Positions 23,595-35,979 of a stretch of 64,000 bases of DNA are shown piece after piece. The notes under the pieces were generated by a model. It was not told the origin of the DNA. It searched no databases and was given only the letters and a program-made list of their open reading frames with translations. The DNA comes from Lepeophtheirus salmonis (Eukaryota; Arthropoda; Copepoda; Siphonostomatoida; Caligidae), in assembly GCF_016086655.4 (NCBI RefSeq), contig NC_052140.2:15500001-15564000 (forward strand), read 5' to 3'. The stretch's first letter is position 1, and each line of letters begins with the position of its first letter. The translations under genes and the position numbers were made by a program.

Positions 23595-25417
23595 ATAGGG
23601 CTGGGGTCAGTTGCAACACTTAATTTTGGACCCGGAATGTTGTAACTGTTCCCTTGGTCAAGGATGGTAGCAACAGTTTTAAAAAATGGAATTATATTCA
23701 GAAGTTAAGAAAATTTGACTGAATAGTATTTTTTGAGGATTAAACATATATATTTTTTTTTGGTGAGGTTGAATGATTAAATCTCAATGTTTTATAGTAT
23801 AATAAGATTTATATAATAGATTAGAGAAATTCACTCTCAAAAACCTTTCTCCGAACCCTGCCTTGGCTAACAAACATACTTGCTATAAAGTGTCAGTATA
23901 TGAAATCATAAAACATAAATATTTACAATACGCAACTCATGTAGCAATTGACTTTTTTGTAACGAGCCTTACAATATTTTAAACTTACTGCCGATAAGTG
24001 AGTTTTTAATTTTGATAAAATTATGGCAACTGATAGCAAAACAATTATTATGCTGGGTAAAAAATCGTAGGATGGCGTATAGATGACACCATTTGAATTA
24101 AATCCTGTGATTTTTCGTCAGGGGCAACTTTCAAATGATATGTGTACAAGCTTGGCAGCTGTTGGACAATTTTGTTCATGAGATATACATAGTTGTGAGT
24201 GATGCCACTTTTTTTACTGTAAAAATACATAAAAAATAATTTATTTTATTAATTAAGCATAGCTTTTTCGTTAAAATAAATACACTTGAAGCCAAGGGTT
24301 GTGAAATGAGGGTCGAAGACGATGCAAGCAAATTACCTACGAAATATGTAGTTACCGATGAAAACATCAAAAAAGCCCACAAAATAATTTTGAATGATTG
24401 TAAAGTGAAGTTGTTCGACATTGCTGAGTTTCTACAGATATCGATAGAAGGTGTTGGACATATCGTGCATGAATATTTGGATATACAAAAGTTTTGTGCA
24501 AAGTGGGTGCAGAGTAAGCTCACAACTGATGTTAACAAAGCATTTAGGAATCAGAGCAGGATTACCGAAATTCAATACGAAGTTGTATACTATATACGAC
24601 AATGGATAAAGCAAGAGTTTATCAATACACTCCAAAGTTTGATTGAAAATCAGACCAATGGATTGAACGCGATGATCCAAATCCAAAGTGGGGAAAGACG
24701 CAACAGCTGGCTGACAAGATTATGGCATCAGTATTCTGGGAAGTGCATGGTATAATATCCATTGATCACCTCGAATATAGCCAAACTATCAGCAGCAATT
24801 ATTTCATAGTATTGTCGGAGTGTTTGAAAGATGAAATCACGAAAAAATGCCCCCATTGAAGAAAAAAAAGTAGTGATATTTCATTCAAACACTGTACCGT
24901 GTAATAAACCCTAGAAAATGGGGGCAAAATTGCATTGATTAGGCTTCCAATCCACCATATTCTTTATGTCTGCCCCCTAGTGACTTTTTTCTGTTTGCAG
25001 ACTTCAAAAGAATGTTACCTGAAATAAAAATAATAGAAACAATGAACAAATAATAGCCAAAACCTAAGCCTATTTTGAGACTAAAGATAATTTAGTATGA
25101 AAATGGTGCCTGCAAATTTTATGACCGCAATAATCGTTGTATTGCCCTCGAATGTAACTACATTTAATAAATCTATTGAATGTAGCCAAATAAATGTGTT
25201 ATACTATGTTAGCCTACAAACTTTAGTCGGGCTTGTTAATATAAAGAAAACGAATGAGAAATCGGCTTCATTATAACAAAATATTACACTTCCTAAAAAA
25301 AAAAAAAATTCATAATATTTTGGATCATACTACGCAATTGTAATGTAACATTTATGTTTTTAACTTTTTATGTATTGAAAATGACATGTTGTAACTGTCG
25401 TGGTCTACCCTACGTCC
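23595..25417. mobile_element. TIR element (GGGTAG/GTTGCAACA ends) split by a mariner insertion
   Basis: Left end ATAGGGCTGGGGTCAGTTGCAACACTTAATTTT and the reverse of the right end GTAGGGTAGACCACGACAGTTACAACATG look like imperfect terminal repeats. Removing the mariner at 23960-25238 leaves an element of roughly 540 bases without coding capacity. Confidence 0.4.
23960..25238 (+). mobile_element. Irritans-subfamily (Himar-like) mariner, full length but decayed
   Basis: About 1279 bases, the normal size for mariner. Right end TATGTTAGCCTACAAACTTTAGTCGGGCTTGTTA is typical; the left end TAACGAGCCTTACAATATTTT is a weaker match. The 149-codon frame at 24306-24755 reads VVTDENIKKAHKIILND, LFDIAEFLQIS, GHIVHEYLD and CAKWVQSKLTTD, the N-terminal domain. 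Degenerate blocks follow: VIFHSNTVPCNKP (second Asp region), GAKLH.LGFQ, and finally DRNNRCIALECNYI at about 25124-25165. Stops and shifts abolish function. Mariner-family DNA transposon, not a virus. Confidence 0.75.
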
Positions 25418-25419
25418 AA

Positions 25420-26290
25420 TTATAGTATTTATATACTACTGTAACTATAATCCAATCAAATGCATCATTAAACATATAACCAAGGGTTTTTTCCAATGGT
25501 TATTTAAAATCCTGGAATTATTCATAGCTTGACATTTTTTAAGTAAATATAATTTCCATTCATTATTATTATGTATTTGGAAGAACAAGAATATTACACA
25601 TTATTGCATAATTAAATGAATTACCAATTGAAATAGGAGAGGAGTTTGTGAGTCATCCATTCCTCATAATTACTTGTCAAATATTCATTAATTGACAAAA
25701 TATTACAGTCATTAACGAGTTTCTACATATATGAAAATAAAAAATTTATAAATACATGTGAATAAAAATTATATATCAAGTCTCTTAATTTACGTCACAG
25801 ATTGTTTATAAATCAAAAGATGCACCATGTTGGAAGCATGGTTGTTGATCCAGTTATTGAACTAAACTCTTCTAAAGAAATGTTAAGCAAACGTCATGCC
25901 ATAGCTCTAAAAATAACGATAAACTATTGTTTTACGTGAAAAGTATTTTCAATCTTATAAAATTTGGTTGCATCAAAGATGGCTGACATCCAAAATGAGA
26001 GTTTTATTAATACGTCATTATCTTAATTATATCTCGAAAGTTATCACCAAAAAGAAACAAAAAAGGCCTAATATCAATAGGGAACTGTTAGTCGATTCTT
26101 TTGAACTATGGAACTTTTATGAAGTAGGTATTGGGGATTGTACATAGCTTAATAAGAGCAAAATCTAATTCAACCAGTCAACGATACTGAATCAATGGAT
26201 ATATGAAGAAAATTTGACAGCTGATAACCAAATACGGTGTAAATGTTTGTGTTAGTGGGATAATAATACTGTGTTCAAGATAGAATAGGA
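25420..26290. other. AT-rich spacer, no gene recognised
   Basis: Part near 26040-26240 resembles, in reverse, the dispersed repeat seen at 30650-30870 and 55680-55910 (CTTTCG/GAAAGG...ATACAATAAAGG landmarks). No gene. Confidence 0.4.
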
Positions 26291-26299
26291 AAAAATTGG

Positions 26300-26740
26300 C
26301 TTATAACTAGTGATGAAAATCGTGTGTATTTTAGGCATGATGAAAAAAGAAACAGAATACTAACATAGTAATCCTGAAAATTTAAAGAATGCGTTGAAGA
26401 AGAGCAACTCATTTGTTATGACGTTTCATTAGATCAGCTAGAATCAGCAGTGACAAGGGAGGAGGGGGAATAGAAAATAAACAAGGACATTGACAAGAAT
26501 AGCTTATATTATGATCCTCAATTCTATTCGAAGTCCAACAAGGACTCACAATTATCTCCGCTACAAATCTTCATGGTTTATCGCTGTCTTTTATTAGCAC
26601 ACATTAATATTCAATCAGGTTGCGAATATAATATTAAAGGCAGTTCAATAATAATGACAACGCCCGAGATAATTATTTCTTCAAATTACAAATTTCAAAA
26701 AGCAGACCTGCTAAAAAATACCCACGATTTATAACCTTTT
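26300..26740 (+). repeat. Copy of the 'AGTCCAACAAGGAC' dispersed family
   Basis: TAGTGATGAAAATCGTGTGTATTTTAGGCATG, GTTATGACGTTTCATTAGATCAGCTAGAATCAGC, GAAGTCCAACAAGGACTCACAATTA, TACAAATCTTCA and CCCACGATTTATAAC in the family order. Confidence 0.65.
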
Positions 26741-27084
26741 GATTCACTCAATATTTTTAATAGGGTTGCCACAAACCAAATACTTTTGAACCGATTTCTC
26801 TACCAAAATATAGGTATCCCAATTACGGTACTCTTTGTTACTTTTTTGACTAAAAAAAGGACACAAAAATGTCGTTCAGAGCAATGGACATTCATTGACA
26901 AAGACATCTACAGAGTTTTTGTTCGGAATGGGAGCAAGGTCAGAAGTTTGATGAGTATTTTATATCATGAAATAAGCATTAATGTTTTTATATTTAGAAC
27001 CATTGTGAGTGGGGCTAGAAATTTCATGCATAACACAATGCGCTACCATTTTTTTTTTTTTTTTTAGATATAGTGGAACTTTGA

Positions 27085-27190
27085 GTAATGGTATGTCAGT
27101 TCTGGTTTAGGAACTGAAATACCGGTTTCACCCCGTCTAGTCCTCACTTGTCGGTCCTTAAAGAAGGAAATTCCTATCGACTGTTTCTTA
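27085..27190. repeat. GGACC/GGTCC-rich repeat (partial)
   Basis: TACCGGTTTCACCCCGTCTAGTCCTCACTTGTCGGTCCTTAAAGAAGG matches 35330-35365. A (CT)7 tract lies at 27274-27287. Confidence 0.5.
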
Positions 27191-27894
27191 GAACTAAATA
27201 TATTTAAATGTTATGATAATAATCAACCATGAATGTTTATTCCTTTTGTTTTTTCTCTGTTTTTACTTATTCTTCTCTCTCTCTCTCACTACTAACCATT
27301 ACTTAAATATTATTATTTTATGTATTTTGACCTCAAAAGATCATGAGAATATTCGTTTAAAGTGAGCCAATCCTCCCCCAACTTTTTTTTTCTTTTTGTG
27401 ACTTTCAATAACAAATAACATGACGTATTTTTCATACTTATGTTAGTGACGAGGATTCTATTCAATTATGATTGTTATAATATCTGTCATTAATTGATAA
27501 TTTAATAGAATTATCGTCAAAATAAATTGTTCAATGAATTTCTCGTCGTAATAATAACAATATTGTTATTACTTATAATGATATGAGTTAAGTTAAGAAG
27601 ATTTTCTTCAATCCGTATTAGACAACCTAGCGTAATGAATCTTTAAATTCAATTTCTATGAGCATTTGCTCCTTTATCTATAGAGCGTTTTCATAAGACT
27701 TCAGTACTGTTGATGTTGGCCATTTTGAAGGCCTAAATAACCAAGTTCTATATTAATAAAATCCCGTTTTTTATGAATAATAAGAAATATAGTAAATTAT
27801 TGGATGTCCAAATGTAGCTAAAAAATAAAAGGACTTCAACTTCACTGTTTATAAAAAAATAAATATCTAATGACTATTGTTATAATATATATAT

Positions 27895-28260
27895 TGGAAT
27901 AAGACTTGAGTCTTGCGACTCGACATGGACTTAAGTCCATATTTTGAAGACTTGTGACATCATTTGAGCTTGAAAACTATTTTTATGGAACACAAGAAAT
28001 GCCTTCATTCTATGCATGGCTGGTTTTAACGTGACCCGGAACTTTTCATTCAATACTTTTTTTTAAATTGAATATTTAAATTTGTTATGAAACCAGGTGT
28101 TTCTCTCGACGCCCGACCATAACACTATCACTTATAATTATAAGCTTGAAATGAGCTCTAAACACTCGAAACAGACTTGATAAAAATGTTTCTCTACTTG
28201 AACTTGTGATCAAAGGCTTGAAACTTGACCTGGACTCGGTATAAGAACTATTTCATGCTT
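27895..28260. repeat. Dyad-rich 'GACTTGAGTC' repeat
   Basis: AAGACTTGAGTCTTGCGACTCGACATGGACTTAAGTCC on the left and CTTGAAACTTGACCTGGACTCGGTATAAG on the right, with several GACT/AGTC inversions between. A shorter relative lies at 61455-61520 (GAGTCACGAGTC). MITE-like; no coding. Confidence 0.5.
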
Positions 28261-28803
28261 AAATATGTTTAGGTTATTTTTTGTTTTTACATGATATGTA
28301 TTATTTTATTTTGTATCAAAAAATATGTGTTTTAAATAAACTAATACCCAGATTAAGAAAATAAGTTATCATTTACCTAATTAATACTTAACATAATGAA
28401 CGTGATATCACAAATTGACGTTTAAAAATATTATAAATGAAATTATTGATGTCCTAACATAAAGGTCGTTTGGAAAATGACGGTGTGAATGTTTCTAATT
28501 GTAAGATTGTATTAGTTATTTAAACTTTTGAATTATTTATACTATTTCTTTATTCTTAGATGTAGGAAGTCTTAAGTTAGAAGTAAATGTTGTCCGTTTT
28601 CTTTATAGTTTTCAATAATATTGTGCTCTCTGTTTTCATCTTTTTACCTCCACCAAGGAAGTTCTGTTTGATTTTTCGTCACCAACACAAAACGTAAAAT
28701 TGTATAATCGACCATAATTTTGGAAGAAATTGAAATAAACAACTCAATTTGATTGTAGGCGGATATTTTATGCTCTACCGAGTGTCCATTTCGGTTCTAT
28801 CTA

Positions 28804-29423
28804 CCGAATTATCCAATGAAATCTAAACACTTATTAATTTAATTATGATTCAATAAGGAAAGCTGAGTAATTGAAATGAATTCCTATTTCGATATATATA
28901 AAAGCATAAACAATTAGTTACAAAACCTGAGCTCTCTCCCTCATGTACAAGCCGCAAAAATGACCTTGAAATGGATCGACGAATTTCCATTTGCACACTC
29001 CAAGCAGTTGGACGTCTCCAAGACCCCCGTTTACGCTGTTAGCAAGTCCAAAACGTTCGAGAGGAAGAAGGGCTCCGTCAAAAAAGCCAAACTTGGCTCG
29101 GAGGAATTATAGAAAACAGCCAAGGCAAATTCCTTCAAGTCCATGATGTACCTTGCAAGATTTCTCGGGGGTTCACACGAGATTATAAAGAGAGCTATCA
29201 CATAAGTGAGAAGCTTTTGAACTCTTTTTCAAATGAACACAACAAATTCCACTGCCACCTGGAAGCCATCTTTGCTGCTAAGGATAGTTACATTAATGAT
29301 TATGATAGCTCAGATACACAACCAATTAGGGTACTAATTTTGTTGAAATTCAATTATTAATTAGTAAATATTATCTTGTTGAAGTTTAAAATTCAAATTT
29401 TTCAGATTTTAATAGGCCTGCCG
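28804..29423 (+). mobile_element. Internally deleted Tc1/mariner element (copy B, sibling of 8017-8835)
   Basis: Ends lie next to TA at 28802-28803 and 29424-29425. The inner sequence matches copy A along its length (TTACAAAACCTGAGCTCTCT, AAATGGATCGACGAATTTCCATTTG, TTATCTTGTTGAAGTTTAAAATTCAAA). The decayed frame keeps KWIDEFPFAHSKQLDVSKTPVYAVSKS and SVKKAKLGSEEL (N-terminal DNA-binding domain), then jumps to LEAIFAAKDSYIND (C-terminal tail). The catalytic domain is missing. A second TIR-like start TACCGAGTGTCCATT lies 26 bases upstream at 28777. Confidence 0.75.
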
Positions 29424-29425
29424 TA

Positions 29426-31640
29426 GATGTATTGGAATCGTAATCTGATGGTATGTGGCAGAGTAAATTATTTCTTCAATTTTGCTTGGAATTGCTTCCA
29501 ATTTTGAAAGCATTTAGAGAATTAATACTGGTTTCTATGACCTGGTCGATTTTTATCATCATAGATTTCAAGCGTTCATCTATTTTTAGACTACAGAGTT
29601 GTACTACAGGCGTTACTTTAAGACAGCAATCCACTAAGTGTGCTGAACTTACAATACTGTTTTGTTAGAAGGAGAAATGGTACCCATTATTCAATAGAAA
29701 CACATCAGAAGTGCTTATAAGCTATAAGTAATAACGAATATTTCCTAAATGTATTTTTACTCCCCATTATTCATAGAAGAAGCTTCCATCTTGAGAAAAT
29801 CCCTTGAGATTCATAATTGTGACAATTTTTATTTTCCTATTTATATATTTCATAATGTTCCTCTTTAACTTGTGTTGAAAGAATCATTATATATTATTCA
29901 CAAAATAACTCTTATCAGCTGAAATTATATAGGCTAAAATGGCAGTTTGTATGCAATGAAACAGGACAGCTTGAAATGATCACTGAGAATATTTAATAAT
30001 AAATATGACATTACTTTAAGTCAAATGACGAGGGTGTGAAAATAAATCAGTAAAAAACAATGTCAATACATAATATTTTCCGCTATTTTGCATACAACTT
30101 CAAGTCTTTGAAAAATAAGTCCCAAAGGACATGCGGGTTTATATTTTTATTAGTTGTTTTGACTTGTAGAAGAATCTAGAAATATATGTCCGTAAAATAT
30201 ACATAAATATGTTCATTTTGGGTAAGAAATATAATGTGACGGACTGAGAGCAAAGATATTTTGAGTATGTTGAGATTAATATTCGAGTACACTTACATAT
30301 AATAATACAGAATGTATTTTAACTATTAAGTACCCATCATAATCCTTATATATTTTTCAAAGGAATTTTAAAGAAAATACTCCTTCGAACAGAGGAAATA
30401 ATAATTAATTTTACAATCATTTAGTGAAACTCATTCTTAGGTTTTTTTTTTTTTAATTTCTGTGTAATGATGAATAATAAAAGCTAAAAGGTCCAAATAA
30501 TTATCAATATCTAGGAAATTTGGAGTACCTAAAATTAGATCTGATGAGTTATTATTTAAATTGTTACTCAACTATTTTAGTTTCCTTTTATTTCTTAATC
30601 TTGTGGACAGTGAATTCAATGATCATGGAGCAATTATTTTGTTGTCAGCTGTCGAAGTTTCTGATATATTTGCCCCTAATAAGTGTTTTGAACTTTCATT
30701 GATTAAATTAGAATTAGCTCTTGTGAACATTTCTCAACAAATAATTTATGATAATTCCATAGGTGGAAAGAACTAGCCAAAATTGACTAACCACGAAGTG
30801 ATTTTGACCCTTTTTACTATGTCTTTTCGTATGAAAGGTTGAGAGATACAATAAAGGTGTAATATATAACCTCTTAAATAAAAAAATTAATATTTAGTCA
30901 ATAATAATTCGATGAGATGTGTCCTCCAGGCAAATTTTCAGTTCACAAACCGATTCTGAGTCTTTCTCTTGCTGTAATCAGGGTTGTAGGCAGGTGGTAG
31001 GTATGAGGTCAGCATAGTCTGGACCTGATTCTTTTTCTACTGATAGTTTTATAATAGCAAATATACCCAAGGGCCGTAGGAACCAACTTTAAGCTAGGAA
31101 TTCATTCAAAAAAGTCGTTGTCTACACTCTACTGCATTGACTGATATATAGTTGTTAATCTCTCATGATTCATGATTTAAAATGGTTATTTTTTATAAAT
31201 AGTTGTTAATATTTTGTTGTATTATCATTATTAAAGAATACAATGAAATATTTAATTTTTTTTAAACAATATGAAGTTCAAAAAGAACAGAATTTACTTT
31301 TTTAATATTAATTACTTTATTGATTTTTACTCTCTAAACTTGAATAATATTAGTAAGAAATAATAAATTTAAAAAATCAATTATAATTAAATAAGACCAA
31401 TAATCAAGGCATGTGCTGCACAATTTCATACATAATTTCACTTTTACTATAGATGAACATTGCTATGAGTATGGGCCAATATCACTACTGCCCAAAGTAA
31501 CAAAATTAAAAAAAATAATATGTATTAACTTGTTTTAAAATATAGACAGCAAAATATTACCAAACATCAGTTCGTTGTTCAGACAATACAGTATCATCTT
31601 GTAACTGACGAGTTAGTATATGAAGAAAAGATACATTTGC
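29426..31640. other. AT-rich spacer with one dispersed repeat
   Basis: 30640-30870 (GTCAGCTGTCGAAGTTTCTGA, CCCCTAATAAGTGTTTTGAAC, TTAGAATTAGCTCTTGTGAACATT, GAAAGGTTGAGAGATACAATAAAGG) recurs at 35050-35130, 38100-38150, 58015-58190 and, in reverse, 55680-55910. The rest is featureless. Confidence 0.45.
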
Positions 31641-31643
31641 CGC

Positions 31644-31887
31644 TTAATTTGATTTATTTCTTCCTTCTTTTAAATCATTGAAGAAATCGATTAAATATTC
31701 TCCATCATCATATTGATAATTATTGGAAGATCCTTCTTCCTTCATGAACAGACTTAAAGAAATTAATCTATGATTATTTGAACTTCTAATGATGTTAGAG
31801 TTGGGGTCTTGTACCGAATAAGACTGAAAAAATGTCCACGGCATCTTGAGTAAATCTTTCAGTAAAGAATGAATGACAATCCTTCAT
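31644..31887 (-). pseudogene. P-element/THAP9-like transposase C-terminal fragment
   Basis: On the minus strand one frame reads MKDCHSFFTERFTQDAV (31887 on) and stops at 31795; the next frame continues ISLSLFMKEEGSSNNYQ and YDDGEYLIDFFNDLKEG to a stop at 31644. FTQDxxExxFSxxR followed by a NY-YDDGE-L-DF stretch is the layout I know from P-element/THAP9-type transposases, so this is read as one fragment with a single shift. Family assignment is from memory. Confidence 0.45.
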
Positions 31888-31929
31888 CAATTCGATTGAT
31901 ATCTCTCGGAAAATTAAAAAATTTCATGA

Positions 31930-33798
31930 GTAATAAGCTCGGATATTTTTTTACTCAGAGTTAATCAATTATTACAATACACTGAACTACACTTTACCAT
32001 TATGAAAAATATACTGCAGTTAATAATTATAGTCTAATTATGATAAATAATTAAATTAAGCCCAAAAAGTAGTACATAAACTGCCTTCAAAACCTTTAAA
32101 ATATACTTTATGGCAGCGGACAATTTTAAATCAATCAGCAAAGAGAAGGATAAAAGATGATCTTCTTCTACTGATTGACCACTCTTCCCTTGAGTCCTTT
32201 ATGTCGAGGTGATGTTAACTTCTCCCTCTGAACTAAGCATTCTCGCCTATTTTGGGAGTCAATGTGTCACTCTCCCGCCTTTTTATCGCACTCTTTCACA
32301 AATAATACCTCTTATTATGCATAAAGCTGAGCAAAAAGTATGGATAAATAACTTTTTTATGATTAGGAAAGGAAAAGTTTGTTGCGTGTGCTCTTTATTC
32401 TTTTTGCAAAGTCTTTGTCAAATTATTGTTGTAATAATCTCCCTCTAATAAATAATCTATAGTTTCCTGCCAAAACTTCTGCGATATAATTAATAATATT
32501 AGTGTAATGTTTCACTCTCCCATAGTGTATTTAAAATATAGAATATTCACATTTCTAGAGCAGAGCAACGTCATATTCCATCCTCCAAAAACATAAAGAA
32601 ATAGGTTGCTAATTTTAACAAATAAATGTTAATGAATAGTACCATATGTATCACTTTGGCCCTCTCCCCGCGCTCACCCATATTCCAAGCCCTAATTATA
32701 ATGCATCACTGGAAAGGGTTATGTAGCAATTCCTTGTGCAATTAAAAGGGAGGGAGGGGGTTGGAAATTACGTACTTTAGACGGAAAAGTGGTTAAAGAA
32801 ATGTGTACCAAATACAAAAATGGAGAAGTAAAAAAGATTATCTTTATCCAAGGATCTTTTGGATACCACCAATACCGTACCTACAAATCCCTCCTCAAGA
32901 TGAATGAGAAAAAATGAATCACGTTCTTCTTCAAGTAATAAACGGCTATATTAATATAATCATTTTATGATCTCCTCTACCGGATATTTTCATTATATTC
33001 TAATTTTAAGTTTTATTTAAATAATAAACATAAAATCATGATGACACACTTATTAAAAATAACGCCATGCATCTAATAGCCAGAGGATGCACGAAAAATC
33101 ACCATCAACCAGCGGAAATTGCAAGAAATAAGTAATCTCTCATTTACAATCCAAGTATTTAATTGGATGTCACAATAAAAATGGATATATGTACATTTTG
33201 AGTCATTAAGGATATGTTTCATTACGTACATATATTCGAATGCCCCAGAGCTTCGTTCTTACATACGTATTATGTAAGTATATATATATATATATATACA
33301 TGAGACAATTTATTATATCCCAGAAATGATATCATTGCATAAAAGTTAAGCAGTACCATTGAAATGTACATAATGTATTCAAAGAAACAGACCTCTCAAA
33401 AAAAAGAGAAAAAACGAAAAAGATTTCGGAACTTTTTAACGAACATAAAATGGTATAACCTCTCAATCCTCCTTTTCAAATAAGAACGTTACCATTTTTT
33501 TCTTAATTTTGTCTTACAATGGACGCAAATAAAGTGAATTTTTGTAAGTATATAATTTTTGAACTATATCAACAGCATTGAGGGGAAAAAAATTATATTT
33601 CGGAAAATGTTAAAGAATATAAAATTTCTTAACCTCGTCTTTCCAAATTATTAACATTTTCCTTTAATATATTTTCTTAATAATGACCTAATATAAGCAA
33701 TTAAAGTATCTTTTGTTAAGTTTGTCTAGAATCTATTTGTCAGATTTGACACCTTTTTTCTTTGTAAAAATATATTCATCAAGGTGTAATGTTAAATA
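31930..33798. other. AT-rich spacer with dispersed repeat and microsatellite
   Basis: 32200-32460 and 32380-32690 contain motifs shared with 53940-54260 (GTGTGCTCTTT, TTCTCCCTCTGA...TCTCGCCTATTTTGG, CTCTCCCCGCGC). (TA)10 at 33279-33298. No gene. Confidence 0.5.
33279..33298. repeat. (TA)10 microsatellite
   Basis: Uninterrupted alternating TA. Confidence 0.9.
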
Positions 33799-34471
33799 CA
33801 GGGTGATAATTTTAAATATGGAACAAGCTTAGACCTCAATATCTTAACAAACTTGATATCTAAGTTTATGATTGTGTGCTCATCAAATTTAACTGACAAA
33901 ACTGTAAAAGAAAAAATATAATATCCTTGAGATGTCCACCGAATACGAACGCTGTGAGGCCATTATTGTGTGCATCCGTACCGGGCGCACGTCCAAAGCT
34001 CACTAATTAAAATGATAACAATGTTGTTAAGGCTTTCAAGTAGTTTGATGTGTCGATAATAGCTGCAAGGAATACTCATGATTGCTCTGGGATTAAAAAA
34101 CGCACTCTAGACTTCCGGGAGCAAAAGGCCAAAGGAAATGTGGGCTCCTAGATCGCTGATCTGCACCCCTAGGACTACTACTTGTGGTCCTCTTTGAGAG
34201 AGAGGTCAATAAAAGAGCACATACACTGTCGACTCCTTGCAGGCACCCATTCTTGAGGTAGTGGGCAGTAATGACATGAAGTTCTTGGGATTGAGGTCGA
34301 TGCCAAGTTGGAGGTTGTGGTTGAAGCTAAAATTGGTTGTATTGAGTGATTGACTTCACTATATATCCTTTCATGTAAAAGCAAAAGATTTCTAAATTGC
34401 TGAACTCATTTTGCGTAATAAATTATAAAATACATTATCCTTAAGTTTTTAGATTTAAAATCCCCACCCTG
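33799..34471 (+). mobile_element. Mariner-type deletion derivative with matching terminal repeats
   Basis: Left end CAGGGTGATAATTTTAAAT (after TA 33797-33798) matches the reverse of the right end CAGGGTGGGGATTTTAAAT. Inside: MSTEYERCEAIIVCIRTGRTSKA (start of an HTH domain) and K.HSR fragments, then a jump to the C-terminal part (DYYLWSSL, VNKRAHT, then a degenerate RLEAVVEA-like tail). About 673 bases; catalytic core deleted. Confidence 0.65.
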
Positions 34472-34474
34472 TCC

Positions 34475-35510
34475 ATATAAATTTAAAAACAATGACACGC
34501 AAATTTTATTTTAGCTTCCAGGCTCGTTCAGATTAATGGTTAGTAGAAATATCTTATTCTACGTAATTAATATTTGTACATCGTATGTAATATGTCATCA
34601 AAATAAAATTCCTTCAGATACAAACTACATAATATATATTACATATATGTATTTACAACTATTAAAAAACAAAAATAAAATTACAACTGAAAATGTCAAT
34701 TTGACACAAATTAATTTCAATTGTAAAATAATATCATTGTGAATAATAATACATCTGTGGTGAAGAGATGAAGAAGGCCATAAAATCCTGTATTTATTAG
34801 GGGATTTTATTGTTATTACCATTGACATCAGGGGGGAGTTGCAATTGTGAATTATAATAAACAGGTAAAAAGATGAGAGCTGTTCTCTCAGCTCAATGTA
34901 TCTTCATTATTCGTCATTATTTTATCAGAATAATACTTAATGATAAATGTACTATTATTTAAGATGGGAGTGTTTTTATGATATCGAGCTACTCCCTTAT
35001 AGAGAAACAGTTTTACCCTCAACATCAACAACAAAATAACTCAGTGTTTTATTGTCAGCTGTCGATACTTCTGGTTTTTATTCACCCCTAATCAGTGTTT
35101 TGTAGGTTGATTTGTTGCTAGTGTAGCATGGGTCATTTTTTGAACTCAAAACCCCAGTCCCGTCTAGTTCAGCCTCGGTCCGGTCCAGTCCTTGATGACG
35201 TCACTCAACTTTATTTACTTTATTTTTTATCAGTTCTATTAGTGAGTCTTAAAGACTGACGATCTTAAGTACTGGTACTGAGACTGGACTAAACTAGACC
35301 AAATCTAAAGGGGGACCGAGAGTCACCGTCCAGCTCCGTCCAGTCCCATTTGTCAGTCCTTAAAGAAGATAAAATCGATCCCTTATGACGTAATTGAAGG
35401 GGTTTCCTTTTAGGACAAAAGAAGAAGAAACATTGATTGCTGAAAATCAAATACACTGTATATTTTTGTGTTGGCAAGGTAATTCCGTGGTACAAGAGCA
35501 GATATGTTCA
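34475..35510. other. Spacer with two dispersed repeats
   Basis: 35045-35130 matches 30645-30720; 35150-35400 is a good copy of the GGACC/GGTCC repeat (GTCCCGTCTAGTTCAGCCTCGGTCC, GATGACGTCACTC, GACTGGACTAAACTAGACC). No gene. Confidence 0.5.
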
Positions 35511-35979
35511 CAGGGGTGGGCTGAAGGGTTGTAACCTCCCCCCCCAAATATCCAAATTTCCAAAAAAAAATTCTACAGAACAAATTCCAAAAAATTCTAT
35601 ACTTTATATATAGCATTGAATTATTGAAATTTTTTTCCAAAAAATTAAACTGTTTGTGAACATCTGGGGATTTCGTAACTTTTTTCCAAAAATTCAATTT
35701 TTTGTGAATAGCTGTCGATTTTTGGAATTTTTTTCCACAATATTAATTTTTGAAATGTAAAATATAAAAATTTTATATTTCAATGTTTTTGCCAAAAAGT
35801 TCAATTTTTTGTGAATAACAATGGATTTTTGAAATTTGTTTCCAATAACTTGAATAATTGAAATTTAATCCTTTGATTATTTTTTTTTTTCCCAAAGTAT
35901 TTAATATTTGAAACTTAATTATGAAATTTAAAAAAAAATTCAAAAAACCCTCTAAAATATTTTCCTGTGGACGCACCTG
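35511..35979. mobile_element. hAT-like terminal motif with A/T-rich internal repeats (copy 2)
   Basis: Left end CAGGGGTGGGCTGAAGGG; right end TTTCCTGTGGACGCACCTG, the reverse of CAGGTGCGTCCACAGGAAA. The inside repeats TTTTTTCCAAAAAATTCAATTTTTTGTGAATAGCTG about every 70-80 bases. Same family as 21873 and 50515. No 8-bp target duplication is visible. Confidence 0.55.

Noticed and set aside
26786..27067. 93-codon open frame.
   Set aside because: Begins without ATG, ends in a T run coding for Phe, no motif.
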